A stretch of 64,000 bases of DNA from Regnicoccus_A sp014224355 (GTDB lineage Bacteria; Cyanobacteriota; Cyanobacteriia; PCC-6307; Cyanobiaceae): contig NZ_CP154799.1 in the NCBI RefSeq assembly GCF_050920705.1, positions 1,984,001 to 2,048,000 on the forward strand, written 5' to 3'. The notes below the pieces were generated by a model. It saw nothing but the letters and a program-made list of their open reading frames with translations, made no database searches and was not told the DNA's origin. Both the position numbers and the translations under genes were made by a program. Numbering within the stretch: position 1 is the first letter of the stretch; each line of letters begins with the position of its first letter. Positions 25,373 to 33,554 of this stretch are shown in pieces.

Positions 25373-28087
25373 ATGCATGGCATCCGCTGGATTCTCACCA
25401 GTGCCTGGCTGCTGATCATCGTCTCCCTCTTCTACGACCCCTGGACGCCCCGCTTCACCGAAGCTGACCACCCCTGGAGCCCCCTGCGGCTGGGCGATGG
25501 CTGCGTGGACGTGCAGGGCGTCTGCCTGAGGGAGACCCCTTACCCCCTGGGCACCACCGTGTTCTGGGGTGTGGTGGTGCCGGCGGCGGTACTGATCCTG
25601 CTGCTGTTCGGCCATGAACTCTGGCGGCGGATCTGCCCCCTCTCCTTTCTTTCCCAGATTCCCCGGGCGCTGGGCTGGCAGCGCCAGCGCACCAAGGTCA
25701 ACCCGCGCACGGGAGAGCGCCGCCAGCAGCTGGCCAAGGTGTCGGGCGACTCCTGGCTGGCTCGTCATTACTCCCAGCTGCAGTTCGGCTGGCTGTTCGT
25801 GGGCCTGTGCGGGCGGATCCTCTTCTTCAATGCTGACCGCCTGGTGCTGGCCGGCTGGCTGCTGTTCACGATCGCCGCCGCCATCGGCGTGGGCTGGCTC
25901 TACGGCGGCAAGGCCTGGTGCCAGTACTTCTGCCCGATGGCGCCGGTGCAGAGCGTCTATTCCACCCCGGCCGGCCTGCTGGGCAGCAAGGCCCACCTGA
26001 GCGAGAAGCCGATCACCCAGTCGATGTGCCGCACCGTGCTGGCCGACGGCAGTGAACAGAGCGCCTGCGTGGCCTGCCAGCAGCCCTGCATCGACATCGA
26101 CGCCGAGCGCATGTACTGGTCGCGGCTGGGCACCCGGGAGTTCAGCTTCGAGCGCTATGCCTACGTGGGCCTGGTGGTGGGCTATTTCCTCTACTACTAC
26201 CTCTATGCCGGCAGCTGGGAGTACTACTTCTCAGGCGCCTGGGTGCGCCAGAGCGATCAGTTGTCGCTGCTCCTGCGGCCCGGTCTGTTTCTCTTCGGCC
26301 AGAGCGTGAACGTGCCACGGCTGGTGGCGGTTCCGCTTGTGCTCGGGTTCTTCACCTGGCTGGGGGTGCGTGTGGGCCGCTGGATCGAGCGCGACAGCCG
26401 CATGGAACGGCATCAGATCTTCGTTCTGGCCACCTTTCTGGTCTTCAACTTCTTTTTTCTGTTCTCCGGTCGCCCCCTGCTGCTGCTGCTTCCCGGCTGG
26501 GTGCAGACCCTTTTCGATGCCGTGGTGGTGGGGGTGAGCAGTCTCTGGCTCTACCGCTCCTGGGAGCGCAGTGCCGATCTGCACCAGCGTGAGAACCTGG
26601 CCAGCCGCTTCCGCCGCCAGTTGCAGAAGCTCGACCTCGATGTGGGGCGCTACCTCGATGGACGGCAGCTGGCCGACCTCAGTCCCCATGAGGTGTATGT
26701 GCTCGCCAAGGTGCTGCCGAGCTTCACTCGCGAGAAGCGCCAGCAGGTCTACAAGGGGGTGGTGCGTGAGGCCCTGCAGGAGGGTTACACCAATGCCTCC
26801 AGCAGCCTGGAGGTGCTGCGGCAGATGCGACGGGAGATCGGCATCACCGACGAAGAGCACGGCCTCCTGCTCGAAACCGTGGGGGTGGAGAACCCGGACC
26901 TGCTCGATCCCGACGGACGCCGCAGCCTCGAGGATCAGATCCGCCTGAGTGGCTACAGCAAATCTCTGGAGCGGCTGATGACGCTCAAGAGCCGTCAGGC
27001 GGACCCGGAGACGATCCGCCACCTGCGCAACCAATACTCCATCACCCCGGAGGAGGAAGCCAGCGTGCTCGAAGGACTCGCCCCACCAACCGACGGGCTG
27101 CAGAAGCTGGAGGCGATGCTGCCGCGGTTCTCAGAACTCCGCAAGGCCCGCCGGAGCCTGCTGCAGCCCTCGCTGGCAGACCAGCCGCTGGTGCGAGATC
27201 TGCTGGCCGAGTCCCTGCTGCAGCGGCAGGACCTCAGTGTGCGCGCCATGCTCGGCGTGCTCTGCGAGCTCAAGGATCAGCCGGAAGCCCTTGAATGGGC
27301 GGCCCGGCTGCAGGCCCTCAGACCAGTCAATCTGCTCCTGGTGCTGGCGGAGGACGGCTGGGAAGAGCAACTCTCTGCTCCCGTGCTGGCGATCCTGCAG
27401 CAGAAGCCGAATGGCGGCTCCGTTGGTCCTACCTCATTGTCGCGAGCTGACACCCTGGCCAGCCTTGAAGGCCTGCTGCAGGAGCGCACCCCCCTGCTGC
27501 GGGCCGGCGCCCTTTTCCTGCTGGCACGGCTTGATCCCGGTCGGGCCCGTTTCCTGGTCAGTGACCTCGAGCCCAGCGCTGCTCCGGTTCCTCTGAGCGA
27601 AGTGCTCAGGGCCCTGGCAGAGCCGTCGGCGCCGCTTCCTGAGCTCCACGACCTGCCTGAGCTGGAGATGCGCGCGCACCTGGCCGCCAGCGATTTCTTC
27701 CGCGGCACCAGCCACGCCAGCCTGGAGCAGCTGGCGGCAGTCTCGGAGCTGCGCCGCTTCGGCGCCGGGGAGCTGATCACAGAAACCGGCGACACCTGCC
27801 GCGAACTGCTGCTGCTGATCAGTGGCAAAGCAGCCGTGCAGTATCAGGAAGCCGGTGGCATCCGCCTTGATCCGCTCAAACCCGGCCAGGTGCTGGATGA
27901 GCTGGAGGTGCTGAGCCACAGCGCCTCGGAGAACACGATCGTGGCGGAAGAGGAGGGCACCCGGCTGCTGGCGGTTCCGGTGGATGGCTTCGATGCGGTG
28001 CTGGAGCGTGACCCAGACTTCGCCCGGCGTGTGCTGCAGCTGGAGAGTCGTCACCTGCAGAGCCTGATGCGCTCCCTGCAAAGTTGA
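25373..28087 (+). CDS. NapH-like membrane iron-sulfur protein fused to cyclic-nucleotide-binding domain
   Basis: A 904-residue protein. Residues 1-420 are membrane helices of the NapH/polyferredoxin type, with cysteine motifs RICPLSF, WCQYFCPM (about 182-189) and CVACQQPCIDID (about 232-243) able to hold 4Fe-4S clusters. Residues about 420-770 are a helical, repeat-like cytoplasmic region (HEAT-like in appearance, with KRQQVYKGVVREAL). Residues about 776-900 are a CRP-like cyclic-nucleotide-binding domain (ELRRFGAGELITETGDTCRELLLLISGKAAVQ). Start at 25373 has GAGG five bases before it; 25346 is an alternative. Inference: an electron carrier gated by a nucleotide. Confidence 0.85.
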   Translation: MHGIRWILTSAWLLIIVSLFYDPWTPRFTEADHPWSPLRLGDGCVDVQGVCLRETPYPLGTTVFWGVVVPAAVLILLLFGHELWRRICPLSFLSQIPRALGWQRQRTKVNPRTGERRQQLAKVSGDSWLARHYSQLQFGWLFVGLCGRILFFNADRLVLAGWLLFTIAAAIGVGWLYGGKAWCQYFCPMAPVQSVYSTPAGLLGSKAHLSEKPITQSMCRTVLADGSEQSACVACQQPCIDIDAERMYWSRLGTREFSFERYAYVGLVVGYFLYYYLYAGSWEYYFSGAWVRQSDQLSLLLRPGLFLFGQSVNVPRLVAVPLVLGFFTWLGVRVGRWIERDSRMERHQIFVLATFLVFNFFFLFSGRPLLLLLPGWVQTLFDAVVVGVSSLWLYRSWERSADLHQRENLASRFRRQLQKLDLDVGRYLDGRQLADLSPHEVYVLAKVLPSFTREKRQQVYKGVVREALQEGYTNASSSLEVLRQMRREIGITDEEHGLLLETVGVENPDLLDPDGRRSLEDQIRLSGYSKSLERLMTLKSRQADPETIRHLRNQYSITPEEEASVLEGLAPPTDGLQKLEAMLPRFSELRKARRSLLQPSLADQPLVRDLLAESLLQRQDLSVRAMLGVLCELKDQPEALEWAARLQALRPVNLLLVLAEDGWEEQLSAPVLAILQQKPNGGSVGPTSLSRADTLASLEGLLQERTPLLRAGALFLLARLDPGRARFLVSDLEPSAAPVPLSEVLRALAEPSAPLPELHDLPELEMRAHLAASDFFRGTSHASLEQLAAVSELRRFGAGELITETGDTCRELLLLISGKAAVQYQEAGGIRLDPLKPGQVLDELEVLSHSASENTIVAEEEGTRLLAVPVDGFDAVLERDPDFARRVLQLESRHLQSLMRSLQS

Positions 28088-28092
28088 GGGAG

Positions 28093-28293
28093 TCAGTCGC
28101 GGCGTCCATCGGCGGGAGGAACCACATCCCAGTGGTGCCGGGCCAGCAGGGCCAGGGCCTGCTCTGAATTCAGCAGCTTGGCCTGGTGGTAGCCGCCGGT
28201 CACCCCACCCTTGCGGTCCCGCAGCAGCAGTGCCCGGTCATGGCCAGGGGCGCGGCTCATGCGGCGGACCAGCAGGGTGGGAAACTCCATCAA
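28093..28293 (-). CDS. Small uncharacterised protein
   Basis: A 66-residue frame (MMEFPTLLVRRMSRAPGHDR...) with no membrane helix and no known motif; its charged, regular composition and its snug fit between the stop of the iron-sulfur/CNB gene and gap1 make it plausible. It lies 62 bases upstream of nothing on its own strand and converges with the CNB gene, 5 bases apart. Not recognised; it could be spurious. Confidence 0.45.
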   Translation of the reverse strand: MMEFPTLLVRRMSRAPGHDRALLLRDRKGGVTGGYHQAKLLNSEQALALLARHHWDVVPPADGRRD

Positions 28294-28355
28294 GTTGTTG
28301 TCACGGGAACCTGCCGAGCCTCAATCAACCGCAGATCCCCGCATCGGCCAGCCCC

Positions 28356-29351
28356 TCAGGAGCAGATGTGACGGATCAGGTCGAGGCATTTGCAGGAGTA
28401 GCCCCATTCGTTGTCGTACCAGGCCACCACCTTCACAAAGGTGTCGGTGAGGGCGATGCCGGCGCCGGCGTCGAACACCGAGGTGCAGGTTTCGCCGAGA
28501 AAGTCTGAGGAGACCACCTCGGCTTCGGTGTAGCCCAGCACGCCGGCCATGGGGCCCTCGGCGGCGGCCTTCATGGCGGCCTTGATGGCCTCGTAGCTGG
28601 TGGGGCTCTCCAGATTCACGGTGAGATCCACCACCGACACGTCCGGGGTGGGCACCCGAAAGGCCATGCCCGTGAGCTTGCCGTTGAGGGAAGGGATCAC
28701 CTTGCCCACGGCCTTCGCGGCGCCCGTGGAGGAGGGAATGATGTTCTGGCCGGCACCCCGACCGCCACGCCAGTCCTTGGCGGAGGGGCCATCCACGGTC
28801 TTCTGGGTGGCTGTCGTCGCATGAACGGTGGTCATCAGCCCGTCGCGGATGCCGAAGCTGTCGTGGAGCACCTTGGCGATCGGAGCCAGGCAGTTGGTGG
28901 TGCAGGAGGCGTTCGAGACGATCTCTTCGCCGGCGTAGGCGTGGTGGTTGACCCCCATCACGAACATCGGTGTGTCGTCCTTGGAGGGGGCCGAGAGCAC
29001 CACCTTCTTGGCGCCCGCCTCGAGATGGGCCCTGGCGGTGGCGGCGGTGAGAAACAGGCCGGTGGATTCGAGCACCACCTCGGCGCCCACAGCTCCCCAG
29101 TTCAGGGCCGCCGGATCCCGCTCGGAGGTCACCCGGATCGTCTTGCCGTTGACGATCAGCTGGCCGTCGCGCGTTTCCACCTCGCCGCGGAAGCGGCCGT
29201 GGGTGGAATCGTGGCGGAGCATGTAGGCGATGTAATCCAGCTCGATCAGATCGTTGATCGCCACCACATCGATCCCCTCGATCTCGAAGCTGCGGCGAAA
29301 CACCAGCCGACCGATCCGTCCGAATCCGTTGATCCCCAGTGCAATCGCCAT
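28356..29351 (-). CDS. gap1: Glyceraldehyde-3-phosphate dehydrogenase, Gap1 (NAD type)
   Basis: A 331-residue GAPDH. The Rossmann start GINGFGRIGRLVFRR, the acidic NAD-discriminating segment NDLIELDYIAYMLRHDSTHG (Asp after Asn, as in glycolytic E. coli-type enzymes and unlike Calvin-cycle Gap2), the catalytic SNASCTTNCLAPIAKVL and the general-base His in VHATTATQ are visible. Inference: the glycolytic, NAD-specific isoform. It follows gltS on the same strand with a 68-base gap and no obvious terminator between. Confidence 0.94.
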   Translation of the reverse strand: MAIALGINGFGRIGRLVFRRSFEIEGIDVVAINDLIELDYIAYMLRHDSTHGRFRGEVETRDGQLIVNGKTIRVTSERDPAALNWGAVGAEVVLESTGLFLTAATARAHLEAGAKKVVLSAPSKDDTPMFVMGVNHHAYAGEEIVSNASCTTNCLAPIAKVLHDSFGIRDGLMTTVHATTATQKTVDGPSAKDWRGGRGAGQNIIPSSTGAAKAVGKVIPSLNGKLTGMAFRVPTPDVSVVDLTVNLESPTSYEAIKAAMKAAAEGPMAGVLGYTEAEVVSSDFLGETCTSVFDAGAGIALTDTFVKVVAWYDNEWGYSCKCLDLIRHICS

Positions 29352-29419
29352 CTCGGCTCCCCTGATTGGTTGTGCTGCAGCCGTTCACCCTACCGGCTGC
29401 CCCCTGGAGAGCTCCGGCT

Positions 29420-30625
29420 TCAGCCCAGCCAGTTGAGGAAGCGCTGGATCACCACGGCGTTGCTGATGTCCACGAAGAAGCCCGACACCAGCGGCACGAT
29501 GATGAACGCCTGGGGAGATGCTCCATAGCGGTGACTCACCGCCGCCATGTTCGCCATGGCGGTGGGGGTGGCCCCCAGGGAGAACCCGCCGAAGCCGGAG
29601 CAGATCACTGCGGCGTCGTAGCTGCCGCCCATGGCGGGGAACACCACCATCACCGCGAACAGCAGGGCCACCAGGAACTGGGCGGCCAGAATGATCAGGA
29701 TCGGTCCCGCCAGCTCGGCGATCGTCCAGAGCTGAAGGCTCATCAGCGACATGGTCAGAAAGATCCCCAGGGACATCTCCGACATCAGCCCCAGCGAACG
29801 GCTCTGCGCTGGCCAGATCAGGCGGGGGATCAGCCGCGGCACCATGTTGGTGAGCAGGATCGCGCTGAACAGGGCGCAGACGAACAGGGGCAGGTTGCTG
29901 CCCATCGCTTTCAGGGCCTCATGCAGCGCCTCCCCCAGAGCCAGGCTCATGTTCAGCCAGAACAGGGTGCGCAGCAGGCTGAAGAAATCCACCGGCCGCG
30001 GATCGACAGGCGTGTCGGCCCGCTCGCCGAGCCCGCTGGCGGGAGTGGAGCGCAGCTGATGGCGGCGGATCAGGAAGCGGGCCACAGGGCCTCCCATCAA
30101 CGACGCCAGCACCAGGCCCAGGGTGGCGCAGGCGATGCCGATCTCCATGGCGTTGCCGATGCCGTAATCCGTGGCGAAGCGGGGCGCCCAGGCGATGGCC
30201 GTGCCGTGACCCCCCAGCAAAGACACCGACCCCCCCAGCAGTCCCTTCAGGGGGTCGCCTCCCAGCAGGCTGGCGACGCCGACACCGGTGAGGTTCTGCA
30301 GGATCATGAAGGCCACGGTCAGGACCACCAGCACCAGGAGCGGCCGACCACCGGCCAGCAGGGTCTTGACGTCGGCGTTGAGGCCGATCGTCGCGAAGAA
30401 ATAGAGCAGAAGGAAATCCCTGGTGGCGAGGTTGAAGTTGATCTCCAGGCCACTCACGGCATGCACCAGGGCCAGCAGCACGCACACCAGCAGGCCACTG
30501 CTGACCGGTTCCGGAATGTTGAACTGCCGCAGCACAACAAAGCGCTGGTTCAGCCAGCGGCCGATCGCCAGCACCACGATGGCGATGTTGAACGTGGCGA
30601 AACTTCCGATCTCCAACCTGATCAA
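29420..30625 (-). CDS. gltS: Sodium/glutamate symporter GltS
   Basis: A 401-residue Na+-driven glutamate carrier with 10-12 membrane helices in two inverted halves. The family loops are seen as LLGGHGTAIAWAP in the first half and SGFGGFSLGATPTAMANMAAVS in the second, both glycine-rich re-entrant loops that bind substrate and sodium. The start is TTG at 30625 (MIRLEIGSFATFN). It sits just upstream of gap1 on the minus strand. No glutamine-riboswitch consensus was seen in front of it. Confidence 0.93.
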   Translation of the reverse strand: MIRLEIGSFATFNIAIVVLAIGRWLNQRFVVLRQFNIPEPVSSGLLVCVLLALVHAVSGLEINFNLATRDFLLLYFFATIGLNADVKTLLAGGRPLLVLVVLTVAFMILQNLTGVGVASLLGGDPLKGLLGGSVSLLGGHGTAIAWAPRFATDYGIGNAMEIGIACATLGLVLASLMGGPVARFLIRRHQLRSTPASGLGERADTPVDPRPVDFFSLLRTLFWLNMSLALGEALHEALKAMGSNLPLFVCALFSAILLTNMVPRLIPRLIWPAQSRSLGLMSEMSLGIFLTMSLMSLQLWTIAELAGPILIILAAQFLVALLFAVMVVFPAMGGSYDAAVICSGFGGFSLGATPTAMANMAAVSHRYGASPQAFIIVPLVSGFFVDISNAVVIQRFLNWLG

Positions 30626-30789
30626 CCATGCCCTGAGCGGGGAAGCCTATCGGTGGGGACCGGCTCAAAATGGCGCGACAAGACTCCGCCCGATGACCAG
30701 CCGATGGCCCTTCGCCCTGGCCCTGCGGGCGGCTCCCCTCGGTGGCTCTGCTGGTGTGGACCCAGTCAGCTGCTGTGAGATCCCCTTGA

Positions 30790-30945
30790 CCTGAGCATCG
30801 AGCTCCGGGCTTGGAGGCCCTGATCACGGCGGAGCTGGTGAGCAATCTGTTCAGGCTCGATGGCCGCTCAGGCTGGCTGGAAGGGGTTCTGCTCCTGGTG
30901 GCCTCTGTGATTCTGGCGGGAGGTCTTTACTTTCAGGACCTATGA
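30790..30945 (+). pseudogene. C-terminal remnant of a Ca2+/H+ antiporter-like protein
   Basis: The rightward frame reads LVSNLFRLDGRSGWLEGVLL followed by LVASVILAGGLYF and stops at 30945. D-G-R-S-x-W-L-E-G-x-x-L-L before a terminal helix is the characteristic end of the CaCA/CAX exchangers. There is no start and an in-frame stop at 30787, so the rest of the gene is gone. The identification rests on about 35 residues. Confidence 0.45.
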
Positions 30946-30987
30946 ATTGTGCATCCAAGCTATGCTGATTTCTGAGGAATCCTGTTG

Positions 30988-31896
30988 GTGAGTCCAGTTT
31001 TGTCGGTGAAACGTCTGCTCCCGCTGCTTCAGCTGCTTGCCGGTCTGACCCTGGCCGCACCGGCGTCAGCCTCCCTGCTCGACTCGGTGGCCGCCTCGGG
31101 TGTTCTGGTGGGGGGCACCAGCCGGGATGCCTTTCCCTTTGCCTACCAGAACGAGTCGGGCGAGTTGGTGGGCTACTCGATCGACATGATGAACCTGATC
31201 AGGGAGGAGATCGAGCGCCAGACAGGTCGACCGATCACCCTGAAGCTGGTGCCCCTCGAGACCGATCAGCGCCTCCCCAGCCTGGTGTCGGGAGAGGTCA
31301 ACCTGGTCTGCGACGCCAGCAGTTTCACCTGGAGCCGCGATGAGACGGTGGATTTCTCGGTGAGTTACGGGATCACCGGCACCCAGTTGCTGGTGCCCCG
31401 CGATTCAGGTCTTTCCTCGCCGGAATCGCTGGCGGGCAAGCGGGTGGGCGCCCTGCCCCGCACCACCAGCGTCCTGGCTGTGGGTCGTCGTCAGCCTGCC
31501 GCCTCCGTGGTGCTGCTCAAGGACCGCCAGGCCGGCTACGAGGCGCTCCAAGCCGGCCGCATCGATGCCTTTGCCGACGACGGCATGCTCCTTTACGCCT
31601 GGCTGCAGCGCCAGGGCGGTCAGACCCCCTTCGAGGTGTCGGCGGACACCTACTCCAGGGAAGGGATCGCCTGCATGTTGCCTCAGAACAATTCGGCGTT
31701 TCAGCGGGTGGTGGATCTGGCCCTGATTCGCTTCATGCAGGGGTTCCTGCGCCAGCAACCCAGGGAGAAGGGGATCTTCGATCGTTGGTTCGGCCCCCAG
31801 GGGAAGACTCCCCTCACTCAGGATGTCACCGGGCTGTTCACCGAAACCATGCAGTTGATGGTTGACTTCAAGGAGGAACTTCCCACCAGTCCCTGA
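30988..31896 (+). CDS. Periplasmic solute-binding protein, family 3 (amino-acid type)
   Basis: A 302-residue exported binding protein. After a signal peptide (LLPLLQLLAGLTLAAPASA) comes the SBP_bac_3 fold: GVLVGGTSRDAFPFAYQNESGELVGYSIDMM, LVSGEVNLVCDASSFTWSRDETVDFS and AGKRVGALPRTTSVL, then a conserved GIACMLPQNNS segment. It probably binds an amino acid. GAGGA at 30974-30978 supports either the GTG at 30988 or a TTG at 30985. No ABC permease or ATPase lies nearby, so partners must be elsewhere or it acts as a sensor subunit. Confidence 0.88.
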   Translation: MSPVLSVKRLLPLLQLLAGLTLAAPASASLLDSVAASGVLVGGTSRDAFPFAYQNESGELVGYSIDMMNLIREEIERQTGRPITLKLVPLETDQRLPSLVSGEVNLVCDASSFTWSRDETVDFSVSYGITGTQLLVPRDSGLSSPESLAGKRVGALPRTTSVLAVGRRQPAASVVLLKDRQAGYEALQAGRIDAFADDGMLLYAWLQRQGGQTPFEVSADTYSREGIACMLPQNNSAFQRVVDLALIRFMQGFLRQQPREKGIFDRWFGPQGKTPLTQDVTGLFTETMQLMVDFKEELPTSP

Positions 31897-31939
31897 GGCG
31901 ATCTCGATCCACCTCTGCCATTTCTTTGCGTTGACGACC

Positions 31940-32191
31940 ATGCTGAGAGCTCTGGGCGGCTTCAGTGCCCTTCTGTTGCTGGGAGCCCAGCCAGCCGCCG
32001 CCGGATCGATCTCGGCCGATTCGATCATCGACCAGGACAGCGCCCTGCAGGAGGCAACCCAGCAGGTTCCCCAGGGAGCCAAGGTCACTGGCAGCCGTTG
32101 CCAGCAGATCGTGATGCCCGGCGACAGCTTCCGCTACCGCTGCAGCGTGGAGTACAGCACCTCCCCACCTGCAACGACACTCACTCCTTAG
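31940..32191 (+). CDS. Small secreted protein, uncharacterised
   Basis: An 83-residue protein with a signal peptide (MLRALGGFSALLLLGAQPAAAG). The mature part has two cysteines (SRCQQI and YRCSVEY), probably one disulfide, in a short beta-rich domain. A TTG nine bases earlier is an alternative start. Not recognised. It sits in a run of three small rightward genes between the binding protein and a convergent protein at 33513. Confidence 0.6.
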   Translation: MLRALGGFSALLLLGAQPAAAGSISADSIIDQDSALQEATQQVPQGAKVTGSRCQQIVMPGDSFRYRCSVEYSTSPPATTLTP

Positions 32192-32207
32192 GTTCCCGCC
32201 CATCCCG

Positions 32208-32429
32208 ATGCCCCAGGATCCCGACGATCTCGAGCTGGCCGCTTCCTCGCGACCGATGGGCCTGCGTGTCCTGGCCGGGGTGGGGGCTCTGGCCTTCGTC
32301 CTGATCGGGGTGAACCTGGCGGTGGTGGTGGTGCGCCTGATCGTGGCTCCAACCCCGGAGCCCAGGCCTCGCCCTCTCCCACCCACAGCCGCCACCGTTT
32401 CAGCGCCCTTGTCGCGCGATCGGGCGTAG
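32208..32429 (+). CDS. Small single-pass membrane protein
   Basis: 73 residues: a short acidic N-terminus (PQDPDDLELAASSRP), one strong membrane helix (VLAGVGALAFVLIGVNLAVVVVRLIV) and a proline-rich tail. No known family. It starts 17 bases after the preceding small secreted protein and could be co-transcribed with it. Confidence 0.55.
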   Translation: MPQDPDDLELAASSRPMGLRVLAGVGALAFVLIGVNLAVVVVRLIVAPTPEPRPRPLPPTAATVSAPLSRDRA

Positions 32430-32457
32430 GAGTGCAGCATGGGAGCTGCCTTCAGGA

Positions 32458-32790
32458 GTGCCCATGTCTGCCTGGCTGCTGGCCCTGGCCATCACGGCGG
32501 TGCCCCCCGTGTCGACACCTTCCCTGCTGGCGCAGCAGCAGCCCAAAGCCGCCGATTGGCGCGTGTATGGCCCCCTGACCATCGACTGGGCCAACTGGCA
32601 GCTGATGGACGGCAGCCTGGTGACCCGCAGCCGCAATGCCAAGAAGCAGCTTTTTTATCTCTCGGTGAACTGCAAGGCGGCTCAGATCAACGTCACCGGT
32701 GCCGGGATGACCTGGAAAGGCTGGGAGAAGCCCAAGGCCGGCTTCGAGACCAGGCTCCTGAGCGAAGCCTGCGCCAGCGCCGGGCCCTGA
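32458..32790 (+). CDS. Small secreted protein, uncharacterised
   Basis: 110 residues with a signal peptide (WLLALAITAVPPVSTPSLLA) and a compact mature domain rich in tryptophan (DWRVYGPLTIDWANWQLMDG; VNCKAAQINVTGAGMTWKGWEKP) and two cysteines. The pattern of W-x-x-W and a conserved K-K-x-L-F-Y-L-S-V-N-C strand looks like a conserved cyanobacterial periplasmic protein, but no name can be given. An ATG at 32464 is an alternative start. Confidence 0.65.
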   Translation: MPMSAWLLALAITAVPPVSTPSLLAQQQPKAADWRVYGPLTIDWANWQLMDGSLVTRSRNAKKQLFYLSVNCKAAQINVTGAGMTWKGWEKPKAGFETRLLSEACASAGP

Positions 32791-32823
32791 AGCCCAACCC
32801 TGGCCAGGGGTCTCCAACCAGCG

Positions 32824-33513
32824 TCAACGGGCAGGCTGCCAGTCATCAGGCGGTTCCACTTTGCTGGTCTCGGCCAGGGAGGGGAACGTGCTGCGGGTGA
32901 GTGCCAGCACCTCCTCGCGCACCCGGGAGCGGAAAGCTGCGGCGGCTTCGGGGTCGAGCACCGGGTAGCTCATGGGGTTCTCGGCCGCCTCTGAACGCAA
33001 AGACTTCCAGCTGGCGCTGCCGCTTTGCCGAAGGGTCTCCAGAGCAGCAGGGAAATCGAAGGCCAGGGTCTCGCCGTCCTTGGCGGCCTCCTCGATCCAG
33101 CGCTCCCTTACCGGCGTGAGAGCCCTGGCCCTGAGGGTGTCGGGCAGGCCAAGCACAGGTTCGTAGTAGGCCAGGGCGCGGAGCTCTTCTTCCAGAACGA
33201 TCGGCCAGGCCCCGACGCGGCCGTTCTCGAGGTCCATCTCGACGGGGCTGCTGCGCATGGCCTCGAGATGGGAGGCCAGCCAGCGGTAGTGGGATTTGTC
33301 CTGGATCGTCTTGCGCCCCGCTCCCTTGCCATGGGCCGCCCTCTTGGGAAGCGCCGCCTCGGCCTGACGCAGGAAGTCCCGATCCTCCCGTTCCAGGTTG
33401 ATCGCACCCCAGCGTTGGCGGTACTCCCAGAGCTCCTCGTACTTTCTGAGATCCTCGGCCGACCAGCCCAGGGCCTTCAGTTCGTCAACCCGGTTGTCGC
33501 TGCCCTTCAGCAC
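32824..33513 (-). CDS. Conserved hypothetical protein
   Basis: 229 residues, soluble and mostly helical, starting from GTG at 33513 (MLKGSDNRVDELKALGWSAEDLRKYEELWEY-like). No catalytic motif or membrane segment. A basic segment (PKRAAHGKGAGRKTIQDKSHYRWLASHLEAM) could contact nucleic acid, but that is speculative. Composition and codon use match the neighbours. It follows the carotenoid-isomerase-like gene on the minus strand with a 41-base gap and may be in its operon. Confidence 0.65.
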   Translation of the reverse strand: MLKGSDNRVDELKALGWSAEDLRKYEELWEYRQRWGAINLEREDRDFLRQAEAALPKRAAHGKGAGRKTIQDKSHYRWLASHLEAMRSSPVEMDLENGRVGAWPIVLEEELRALAYYEPVLGLPDTLRARALTPVRERWIEEAAKDGETLAFDFPAALETLRQSGSASWKSLRSEAAENPMSYPVLDPEAAAAFRSRVREEVLALTRSTFPSLAETSKVEPPDDWQPAR

Positions 33514-33554
33514 CCAATGATCTGTCGCACTGGAGGCAGAGTACGCGGCCTGGC

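Noticed and set aside
29352..29419. Possible glutamine riboswitch between gltS and gap1
   Set aside because: A CGTTCACCC-like stretch is present, but the conserved GGAAGTAGG part of the glnA motif is absent and the site is after gltS, not before it.
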